Below, piece by piece: positions 1 through 6,078 of a stretch of 6,928 bases of DNA. Position 1 is the first letter of the stretch. Each line of letters begins with the position of its first letter. This DNA comes from Candidatus Nanohalarchaeota archaeon. Lineage in GTDB: Archaea; EX4484-52; B79-G9. The notes beneath the pieces are model-generated. The model did no database searches, was not told the DNA's origin, and saw only the letters and a list, made by a program, of their open reading frames with translations. A program made the translations under genes and the position numbers. The stretch covers positions 1 to 6,928 of the forward strand of contig JAFCBV010000032.1 of NCBI GenBank assembly GCA_017610545.1, given 5' to 3'.

Positions 1-108
1 CATCCCAACAAGGGCAACCAGAGTTCCAAGAATGAAAGCCACATATTGTTTTTTGAAAAGGCTATAGGCTTTTTTTACAATATTATTGATGGTTTCTTCT
101 ATGCGCAT
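1..108 (-). CDS. N-terminus of an unidentified membrane protein (cut by the window edge)
   Basis: An open frame on the minus strand starts with ATG at 108-106 and stays open for 36 codons to the left edge. The peptide begins MRIEETINNIVKKAYSLF, a charged, probably amphipathic helix, and then turns hydrophobic (YVAFILGTLVALVGM, about residues 22-36), as at the start of a first transmembrane segment. A very good Shine-Dalgarno sequence (GGAGGCGAT on the minus strand) sits 7 nt upstream of the ATG, which fixes the start and is the main reason to believe the gene. The layout (short basic helix, then a membrane span) resembles archaeal multi-pass proteins of unknown function such as the DUF4013-like group, but 36 residues are too few to name a family. 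It is transcribed divergently from the small gene at 272-574. Confidence 0.72.
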   Translation of the reverse strand, partial: MRIEETINNIVKKAYSLFKKQYVAFILGTLVALVGM

Positions 109-111
109 AAT

Positions 112-120
112 ATCGCCTCC
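112..120 (-). promoter_or_regulatory. Strong Shine-Dalgarno site for the left-edge gene
   Basis: On the minus strand this reads GGAGGCGAT, matching the archaeal anti-SD complement GGAGGTGAT at 8 of 9 positions. The GGAGG core is 7 nt from the ATG at 108. It is the only convincing ribosome binding site in the window; the other promoter-proximal genes appear to be leaderless. Confidence 0.75.
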
Positions 121-143
121 ACATATTATTGGGTATTGCTTGC

Positions 144-151
144 ATATATAT
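144..151 (-). promoter_or_regulatory. Candidate TATA box for the left-edge gene
   Basis: The minus strand reads GATATATATGC here. The box centre is about 39 bp upstream of the ATG at 108. With the usual archaeal spacing of about 26 bp to the start site, transcription would begin near 121 and give a leader of about 13 nt that just contains the Shine-Dalgarno site. This is inferred from spacing and composition only. Confidence 0.45.
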
Positions 152-159
152 CTGCCGAA

Positions 160-184
160 ACGCTGTTACAGACGATCTAGCGTC
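160..184. repeat. Cluster of short inverted repeats between two divergent promoters
   Basis: Three overlapping dyads are visible. CTGTTACAG at 163-171 is a perfect 9-nt dyad. ACGCT at 160-164 pairs with AGCGT at 179-183. GACG at 171-174 pairs with CGTC at 181-184. They lie between the TATA-like boxes at 144-151 (minus) and 242-250 (plus), which is where an operator shared by the divergent genes would be expected. The arms are only 4-5 nt, so chance is a real alternative. Confidence 0.25.
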
Positions 185-241
185 CTTGTATGAATCACCA
201 ACCGTATTTTTAGGCAGAGCTAATGCAAAAGTACAGTTATG

Positions 242-250
242 TTTATATAT
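242..250 (+). promoter_or_regulatory. TATA box for the small gene at 272
   Basis: TTTATATAT matches the archaeal TATA consensus well, and its centre is 26 bp upstream of the ATG at 272. Transcription would start at or next to that ATG, giving a leaderless mRNA. The box lies downstream of an earlier in-frame ATG at 239, so that ATG would not be on this transcript. Confidence 0.6.
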
Positions 251-271
251 GAATATGGGTCTCTTAGAATC

Positions 272-574
272 ATGAGTGCCATACTGGAAAATAAATGCGA
301 GTTATATCGTCTTACGAAAGCATGGATGTCCGTAGTAGAGACGGAGGACTACAATAATGAAATGTATGAGACATTTGATGGTTTTAGGAGTGGATTCGGG
401 CGTCTTGAAATACTTGTCTTTCATGAGGTTTCAAAACGAACCTCGAACCCGGAAGCCATGAAATACGATCTAGTAAGAAATCTTCTGGTGAACTATAGTG
501 GAACTAAAGATGTGGATGATTTGGAATCAGCAAAAGAAGCATTCTCAGATATCCCAATCCCTGATTGTGCGTAA
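272..574 (+). CDS. Small orphan protein of unknown function (100 aa)
   Basis: I do not recognise this protein. It begins MSAILENKCELYRLTKAW and ends at TAA 572-574. No membrane span, signal peptide or catalytic motif is visible. The composition is soluble and acidic, with stretches that look helical (for example DVDDLESAKEAF near the C-terminus). An in-frame ATG at 239 would add 11 residues, but a good TATA box lies at 242-250, exactly 26 bp before ATG 272, so I chose 272 as a leaderless start. There is no Shine-Dalgarno site at either ATG. A hairpin and T-tract follow the stop. The gene lacks the GCGCG-rich codon runs (frequent CGC arginine) seen in the genes to its right, which may reflect a different origin. 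That it is a real gene rests on the promoter-ORF-terminator arrangement, not on homology. Confidence 0.55.
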   Translation: MSAILENKCELYRLTKAWMSVVETEDYNNEMYETFDGFRSGFGRLEILVFHEVSKRTSNPEAMKYDLVRNLLVNYSGTKDVDDLESAKEAFSDIPIPDCA

Positions 575-587
575 AACTCCAATTATC

Positions 588-605
588 AGCAAAGCTTGCT
601 TTTTT
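588..605 (+). terminator. Hairpin plus T-tract terminator after the small gene
   Basis: AGCAA (588-592), a loop of AGC and TTGCT (596-600) form a 5-bp stem. The T run 600-605 begins with the last base of the stem. It lies 13 bp after the stop of the 272-574 gene. The T-tract overlaps the stop codon (604-606, minus strand) of the convergent lipoprotein gene. The T-tract direction fits plus-strand transcription; archaeal termination depends mostly on the T-tract. Confidence 0.45.
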
Positions 606-1347
606 ATACCAATCCATAAATTCTCGTTACCCCGTCAGAATACACAAGCTCAAAACCTTCAATTTCCTGCCCATCAAGTGCCCTGAAAAGAATCGTGTTG
701 TCTATCGGCTTGGGCTCAAGCCCGTGCGCAATATAAAATGCCATTGATTTGTTTTCATCTTCTATATGCACATACAGGTAGCGCGCCCTGTACTTTTCCA
801 TCAGCATCTTTGCCTCGATTGCATCTTCTGAGATTAGAAGGCGCGCGACGTCCTCAACCACGTTGTGCGGCAGGCAGGCATCACACTCTATGATGTCCTC
901 AAGAGGCTTTCCAAGGTGCTTTGACACAGTGGTGCTTAAGAGCGCCTTTGAAGGCGCGTCAATGACCGGCTCGCGCTCAGAGTACGCGCGTATTGCATTG
1001 CCGTAGTCCCACCACGACATTACTATGATGTCTTCAGGTGTGTTTGCCTTGAGCCAGTCAAGGCCAGGGCGCATGTTGTCCGGGAGTATCTGGTCCGGCT
1101 CAACAACTTCGCCGTCTTTTACATAGCGGATTTTTTTCATGATGCCTGTTCTTCCGTTGGCAGTAACTTCTGTGATTACAAGTTCAAGGCTGTATTTGCC
1201 GCCTATGTATTCAATGTTTTCAGTAGGCTGATGAATGTCCGGCTCCTGAATGTTTTCTGCTGTGGTGCAACCGCTTGCAAGAACAATTATAAAAAGCATA
1301 ACTGCTGAGGATAGCAGATATAATTTATTTTTTATCCGGATAGACAT
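604..1347 (-). CDS. Lipoprotein with a detached STT3/AglB-like WWDYG domain (247 aa)
   Basis: The N-terminus is a signal peptide: a basic start (MSIRIKNK), a hydrophobic stretch at residues 9-25, and a lipobox-like LASGC with C27 as the predicted lipidated residue. This places the rest outside the cytoplasmic membrane. Residues 28-90 are variable. From about 92, RPGLDWLKANTPEDIIVMS leads into WWDYG at 112-116, followed by an R-x-PVIDAPS segment, the same order as around the WWDYG motif in the C-terminal domain of archaeal AglB and eukaryotic STT3. The weaker region 170-196 (SEDAIEAKMLMEKYRARYLYV) also resembles that domain. In the full enzymes WWD contacts the Ser/Thr at +2 of the glycosylation sequon. 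The large multi-pass part that holds the metal and the lipid-linked sugar is absent, so catalysis alone is unlikely. C155-x2-C158-x2-H161 could form a disulfide or bind metal. The gene starts 37 bp after the upstream bPH2 gene with no clear promoter of its own, so it is probably co-transcribed. Confidence 0.82.
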   Translation of the reverse strand: MSIRIKNKLYLLSSAVMLFIIVLASGCTTAENIQEPDIHQPTENIEYIGGKYSLELVITEVTANGRTGIMKKIRYVKDGEVVEPDQILPDNMRPGLDWLKANTPEDIIVMSWWDYGNAIRAYSEREPVIDAPSKALLSTTVSKHLGKPLEDIIECDACLPHNVVEDVARLLISEDAIEAKMLMEKYRARYLYVHIEDENKSMAFYIAHGLEPKPIDNTILFRALDGQEIEGFELVYSDGVTRIYGLV

Positions 1348-1384
1348 ATTGTCTGCAACTCACTAATATCGTTTAGCATATGAC

Positions 1385-3769
1385 TTAGTAATGCTGTTTC
1401 AACTCATCATAGAACGCCCGGAAGTTAGGTGTGTTTGCTACACTCATTTCTGACTTGCTGCTTCCGACGGTGTTGATGGTGACTGTGCCGTTTTGAAACA
1501 TTTTGTTCAGAAAGCCTTCCTCAAAGTTTAGGTGGTCTATCTTGCTAAATACAATGGACTTCTGCTTTTTGTACAAAATCCCTGACTTTTTCAGCACCCT
1601 GTAGGGTTCTATTATATACGAGGTCACCCTTACACTCCAGATTGTCAGAGGGATTGTCAGTGGAAGAAGTGCAATAAGCGGAAATGCTATTATGCTGCCA
1701 AGCACAAGCGGCACAAGCGAGTTCATAACATCCGGCTTTGCAACAAGGACGGGCCTTACAGCGTATTCCCTGATATTTTCTTCAATTTTTTTTATCTCTT
1801 CAGCGCCCGGCCTTTTGTGAAATATCATGTCAATAAGGTCGTCCTTATTCTCAATACATTGGGCATAACTTATTGCGAATGAGTTTGAAAGAACCACCTG
1901 AGTTTGCCCGCTTTGTTCAACCTGCTCTCCTGCAACATCAAAAGTTACTGAGCCTGCTCCTGAGAACGGGTACTTTACAGTTGAGATATTCTTGATATTG
2001 TCGTAGAGGACATAGTAAAAATCCTTGAAAAACACTCCTTTCTCAAAGTAGATGTGGTCCTTAAAAAATGTCATTTTTGATCGGGGGTAGTATATTTTGT
2101 TGTAGCAAATGATAACTGCATAAAGAAGGATTGCTACGGCAGGAACTACAGCAAGCCAGAGTGAATACAATATTGATGCAGCGATTATGGATGCCATAAA
2201 AAGGCCGCCCAGCACATTTGCCAAAAGATTTGCCTTGAGCATGTCGACCACGCTAAAGTTTGAATTGATGTTGTAAAGAACTTCGCGGGACCACATGCCG
2301 GACTTTGCTGCGATGCTTTTACGCAGCTCATCGGTTTTGTATATATTTGAAAATATGACTTTTTCAGAAGAGCCTATTGACCAGAAATGTATGCTGCATG
2401 TATTGAACCACTTGTCGATAAAACTCTCCTTGAAGATGATTCCGGTGATTTTGTCATTTGAGAACTCCTTGTTTTTTGTTGAGAGAAAATTGTATTGTTC
2501 CTCCATACTTTTTGGCTTGACAAGGTATTTGGTTGCATTCATTTTGATGATGGTTATCGTAAATACAACAATCCAGATAATCAGGAACGGAGTTAGTATG
2601 CCGAGCATAATGGAACCGGGAACCGCAATCAAAAAAATCAAAAAAATGGGCAGTGCTGCAAGCAGGGGTAAGAGCGTCCTTTTGCCGTCCATCCTGTACT
2701 CTGCAGTGAAAAATGTGTCGCCTTGCGGCGCACGGGCAGGGCTTGCCGCATGCACGGGCAACTGAATATCTGTTTCCGATTGTATTCCTGAAACATAGCT
2801 TTGTGTTTCAAAAAGGCGGCGTTCTTCTATGAGCCGGTCAATGTTTTTTTCAAGTTCTTTGCCGTTTGGCATGTTCTTAAAAAGAATTTCCTGACCGGTT
2901 CCCTGGCAGCTTATCCTAACATCATACAAACCGAATATTTTGTCAATAAGGTTCTGGGTTACTGTTGTGTCTGTAAGATTTTCAATCGGGATGAATGCCT
3001 CATTCTTTGTGAGAAATCCTTCTGCATAAGTGATTGTGTCTGTATATACATTATAGACTCTTCTTTTCAGGTCCATGAAATGGAAAAATGTATTTAGAAA
3101 TATGGTTAATACCACAAGTCCGGCAACAGACAGTACAATTAGTGCATTGAGTCCGGCAAGTTCAAGAATTGGAATGGAGCTATATGCGGTCCCGCCGATA
3201 TAAGCAATAAGCAGGCTTGTTGAAACGAAACTCTTGAATGTCTCTAAAAACACACCTATTGTGCTTGGACGTTCCTGCTGAATAATATTATCTTTTGCTA
3301 GTTTGAACCCGTTATGTTTCATGAGTTCTCCGATATACTCATAAATTTTTTCGGTATTGTCTATTGAGCGAAGATGTACTTCTGTACCGCCGCTTCCTGC
3401 GGATTCTATACGTATATTGCCTGTTTCAAAGAGTTTGTATTCAACATAGCTTAGGCGCATGCCAACGTGCGTTATGTTTTTTATCAAAAGCTCTGTCTGG
3501 CTGTCTGAAAAGATGCCTCCGCTTTTCTGGATGATTTTATTTTCGCGAAAAATATATTTTTCTTTATTGTATCGCACAGAGAGATAATAATAGTCAAGAA
3601 CCTGAAACACGACGAATACGATGATAGTGTAAGGAGCGTACGCGCTTGCAAAGACACTCAGTGCGTAATACATTGCACCAAAGAAAAGCAAAGAAAAAAG
3701 AAATGTTTTGGCATAGGGGTATCTCACAAATGTTATTTTGCTCGGTTTCATTTCATAGCTTTCTGGCAT
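1385..3769 (-). CDS. Membrane protein with five tandem TM-hairpin + bPH2 (DUF304-like) units (794 aa)
   Basis: The protein repeats one plan five times: two closely spaced membrane helices, then an 80-90 residue beta-rich PH-like domain. Approximate spans (TM pair; PH part) are 21-65; 68-155, then 181-230; 234-316, then 367-408; 411-490, then 513-556; 560-652, and 683-716; 717-794. The PH parts share a pattern of Y-x-V/F near the start, a GxF/GxL turn, an 'I..I' strand, then F/L-I/L-D/N-K-x-F and a V-x-I strand leading to a glycine turn. Compare LIDKIFGLYDV (274-284), FIDKWFNTCSI (450-460) and FLNKMFQNGTV (753-763). This is the bPH2/DUF304 layout of YdbS/YdbT proteins, which usually have fewer units. 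Unit 4 is the most divergent and lacks the K-x-F motif. A Pro/Ala-rich linker lies at about 335-350. The start at 3769 is supported by a TATA box 27 bp upstream. It is the first gene of a likely operon with the WWDYG lipoprotein. The biochemical role is unknown; membrane-surface binding or envelope stress is inferred from the family. Confidence 0.82.
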   Translation of the reverse strand: MPESYEMKPSKITFVRYPYAKTFLFSLLFFGAMYYALSVFASAYAPYTIIVFVVFQVLDYYYLSVRYNKEKYIFRENKIIQKSGGIFSDSQTELLIKNITHVGMRLSYVEYKLFETGNIRIESAGSGGTEVHLRSIDNTEKIYEYIGELMKHNGFKLAKDNIIQQERPSTIGVFLETFKSFVSTSLLIAYIGGTAYSSIPILELAGLNALIVLSVAGLVVLTIFLNTFFHFMDLKRRVYNVYTDTITYAEGFLTKNEAFIPIENLTDTTVTQNLIDKIFGLYDVRISCQGTGQEILFKNMPNGKELEKNIDRLIEERRLFETQSYVSGIQSETDIQLPVHAASPARAPQGDTFFTAEYRMDGKRTLLPLLAALPIFLIFLIAVPGSIMLGILTPFLIIWIVVFTITIIKMNATKYLVKPKSMEEQYNFLSTKNKEFSNDKITGIIFKESFIDKWFNTCSIHFWSIGSSEKVIFSNIYKTDELRKSIAAKSGMWSREVLYNINSNFSVVDMLKANLLANVLGGLFMASIIAASILYSLWLAVVPAVAILLYAVIICYNKIYYPRSKMTFFKDHIYFEKGVFFKDFYYVLYDNIKNISTVKYPFSGAGSVTFDVAGEQVEQSGQTQVVLSNSFAISYAQCIENKDDLIDMIFHKRPGAEEIKKIEENIREYAVRPVLVAKPDVMNSLVPLVLGSIIAFPLIALLPLTIPLTIWSVRVTSYIIEPYRVLKKSGILYKKQKSIVFSKIDHLNFEEGFLNKMFQNGTVTINTVGSSKSEMSVANTPNFRAFYDELKQHY

Positions 3770-3792
3770 GCTTTATATTGCGTTCTCTTTCG

Positions 3793-3799
3793 TATATAT
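3793..3799 (-). promoter_or_regulatory. TATA box for the bPH2 gene
   Basis: The minus strand reads CATATATACG. Its centre is 27 bp upstream of the ATG at 3769 and no Shine-Dalgarno site is present, which together fit a leaderless transcript starting at or near the start codon. Confidence 0.6.
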
Positions 3800-3823
3800 G
3801 TGTTGGTTTGCCACCAAAACATC

Positions 3824-3829
3824 TATAAT
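3824..3829 (+). promoter_or_regulatory. TATA box for hef
   Basis: TATAAT, in the context CTATAATG, is centred about 25 bp upstream of the ATG at 3851, again fitting a leaderless transcript. It lies about 30 bp from the opposing box at 3793-3799, so the two promoters share an 81-bp intergenic region and DNA-bound TBP/TFB complexes on the two could interfere. Confidence 0.5.
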
Positions 3830-3850
3830 GATTCCAGAATAATCCCTATT

Positions 3851-6070
3851 ATGGCATACATCAATCATCCCCTTCTAAAGAAAGATGCTATTGAGCAGAG
3901 GGCGTATCAGGAGGCAATAATAGCATCTGCGGCAAAAAAGAACACTCTTGTGGTTTTGCCCACAGGCCTTGGAAAAACCATCATTGCTCTCGGGGTTGCG
4001 GCGCACCGCCTGCATACCGTTTTGGGGTCAAAAGTACTTTTTCTTGCCCCGACAAAGCCGCTTACAGAGCAGCATATGAGAAGCTTTGAGCCGATTCTTA
4101 AAGCAAAAGGATTTGCAATTGTCACGGGGAAAGAGCCGCCGAAAAAGCGCGAGCAAATATGGCAGGAAAACACAGTGTTTTTTGCAACACCGCAGGTAGT
4201 TGAAAATGACATTGTCAGAAACACGCTTTCACTGGAGAACTTTTCTCTTGTTATTTTTGATGAGTGCCACAGGGCAAGCGGTGATTATGCATATACTTAC
4301 ATGGCCAAAAAATATTTGCAGGATGCAAAAAACCCGCTCATCCTCGGCCTTACCGCATCCCCTGGCGGGACTGAAGAAAAAATAGGGCTTATTTGCGGAA
4401 ACCTGTTTATTGAAAATGTGGAAATACGCAGTGAACAGGATGCGGATGTTAGAGAATACATACACTCTACAGATTTTGAGGGGATTCGTGTTGAGCTACC
4501 GGAAGATTTTCTTCGCGCAAAGAAACTGCTTGAAGCAGCGCTTGAAACGCGCATGAAATTTTTGCAGAAAATGCATTATGTGTCAACTATCCGGGTGGGG
4601 AAAAAAGACCTTATTCTACTGCAAAAGGAACTTGTGAAGGAGGCGCACAGGACAAGGGATGCCCTCACATTTCGCTCAATCTCAACAGCATCACAGTGCA
4701 TAAAAATTAACCATGCACTTGAGCTTTTGCAAAGCCAGGGCGCTGAACAGCTTATAGAATATTTTGACAAGCTTCATGCCGATAATACGACAAAGGCCGC
4801 AGCAGAGCTTTTCATGGACCACGACTTTGTGCGCGCAGAGCAGATTGTGCGCTTTATATGCGCAGAGAAAATCGAGCACCCGAAACTTGAAAAAATAAGG
4901 GAGCTTCTTGAAGAGAAAATATCAGGTGACAAAAAAGCCATAGTATTTACGCAATATGTCACGACCACAAAAAAGATTTTTGAGAAGGTTGAATCTGAAA
5001 AAATAAAGCCCGTAGTATTTATTGGGCAGAGAAAAGGGTTTTCGCAGAAAAAGCAGATGGAGATTCTGGAGAAATTTCGCGAGGGCGAGCACAATGTGTT
5101 GTGTGCGACATGCGTTGCAGAGGAGGGCCTTGATATTCCGAAAGTAGACCTTGTGATTTTTTATGAGCCAATACCGTCCGAGATACGCGCAATACAGCGG
5201 CGCGGGCGAACCGGCAGGTCGCGCGCAGGGGAAATATATGTCCTCATTGCAAAAGGGACTATTGATGAGGCATATTTCTGGAGCGCAAAAAGGAAAGAAA
5301 AAAAGATGAAAGGAGTCCTTCAAAGCATGAAGCGCTCTTTTAATAATCATGGCACAATTGTGTCGAAAAATACTCATGCGGGTGAGGGTGCAAAGGGAAC
5401 ACTAAAGGAGTTTGTCCAAAAGAAAGAAGATCTGCCTGTAATCTATACTGACACGCGCGAGAAAAAGCTTCTTCGCCTGCTTTCTGAAAAAGAGATTGCA
5501 TTGGTTCCTGAAACACTTGGTGTCGGGGACTTTATATTGTCTGACCGGGTGTGCGTTGAGAGAAAGGCGGTCGATGACTTTTTGCAGTCAATAATTGACG
5601 GGCGGCTTTTTGGGCAGATGTCTAATCTTACATCAAACTTTACGCGCCCGATAATGATTGTAGAAGGAGAGAGCCTTTTTGGGCAGAGGAACATTCACCC
5701 AAACGCAATAAACGGGGCAATAAATTCTGTTGCAGTTGACTTTCGGGTACCAATATTCTGGACCAAAAGTGTTGAGGAGACCGCCGAACTTTTAGTGTCA
5801 ATTGCTACGCGAGAGCAGAAAGACAACAGCAGGCGGGTGCAGGTGAAAGGTGAGCGCAGGGCACAGAGCAAAAACATGGCCCAGGAAGAGCTTGTTGCGA
5901 TGCTGCCTTATGTCAATAGCACTCTTGCAAAAAGGCTTCTGAATAAGTTTCTGACAATAAAAGCAATCGCTAATGCGAGCGAGTTTGACCTTCGCGAGGT
6001 CGAGGGCATAGGAGAGGAAAAGGCAAAGGCGATAAAAGATATATTTGAGAGAGAATACAAATTGATATAG
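3851..6070 (+). CDS. hef: Hef: fork-processing SF2 helicase with XPF/ERCC4 nuclease (739 aa)
   Basis: Hef is the archaeal FANCM/XPF-like enzyme that unwinds and cuts stalled forks and branched DNA. Numbering from ATG 3851: motif I PTGLGKT 37-43, Ia APTKPLTEQH 66-75, II DECH 137-140, III TASPG 168-172, motif V region (CVAEEGLDIP) 421-430 and motif VI QRRGRTGR 449-456. A helical insertion of about residues 205-370 between the two RecA folds matches Hef. The nuclease core has D534-x-R-E, GD at 559-560 and ERK-x3-D at 570-576, so the active site is intact. A C-terminal helix-hairpin-helix region (about 686-735, with EVEGIGEEKAKAI) completes the family layout, and the length is normal. An in-frame ATG at 3800 would add 17 residues, but homologues begin near the YI-x-HPLL segment and a TATA box sits 25 bp before ATG 3851, so I chose 3851. 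The PHP gene follows after 8 bp, probably on the same transcript. Confidence 0.96.
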   Translation: MAYINHPLLKKDAIEQRAYQEAIIASAAKKNTLVVLPTGLGKTIIALGVAAHRLHTVLGSKVLFLAPTKPLTEQHMRSFEPILKAKGFAIVTGKEPPKKREQIWQENTVFFATPQVVENDIVRNTLSLENFSLVIFDECHRASGDYAYTYMAKKYLQDAKNPLILGLTASPGGTEEKIGLICGNLFIENVEIRSEQDADVREYIHSTDFEGIRVELPEDFLRAKKLLEAALETRMKFLQKMHYVSTIRVGKKDLILLQKELVKEAHRTRDALTFRSISTASQCIKINHALELLQSQGAEQLIEYFDKLHADNTTKAAAELFMDHDFVRAEQIVRFICAEKIEHPKLEKIRELLEEKISGDKKAIVFTQYVTTTKKIFEKVESEKIKPVVFIGQRKGFSQKKQMEILEKFREGEHNVLCATCVAEEGLDIPKVDLVIFYEPIPSEIRAIQRRGRTGRSRAGEIYVLIAKGTIDEAYFWSAKRKEKKMKGVLQSMKRSFNNHGTIVSKNTHAGEGAKGTLKEFVQKKEDLPVIYTDTREKKLLRLLSEKEIALVPETLGVGDFILSDRVCVERKAVDDFLQSIIDGRLFGQMSNLTSNFTRPIMIVEGESLFGQRNIHPNAINGAINSVAVDFRVPIFWTKSVEETAELLVSIATREQKDNSRRVQVKGERRAQSKNMAQEELVAMLPYVNSTLAKRLLNKFLTIKAIANASEFDLREVEGIGEEKAKAIKDIFEREYKLI

Positions 6071-6078
6071 CGATTAAT

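Noticed and set aside
498..747. Small plus-strand open frames at 498-686 and 565-747
   Set aside because: They overlap the end of the small gene and run antisense through the lipoprotein C-terminus; there is no ribosome binding site or TATA box and no domain.
2295..2765. 156-codon open frame on the plus strand
   Set aside because: It lies wholly inside and antisense to the bPH2 gene. The minus strand frame there encodes clear membrane helices and PH units, and the plus translation has no recognisable domain.
3800..3850. Extended N-terminus of Hef from the ATG at 3800
   Set aside because: The added residues (MLVCHQNIYNDSR...) do not look like a Hef N-terminus, and the TATA-like box at 3824-3829 lies inside this stretch.
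4922..5377. 151-codon open frame on the minus strand
   Set aside because: It is opposite hef helicase motifs V and VI, which are well conserved on the plus strand; no promoter or domain supports it.
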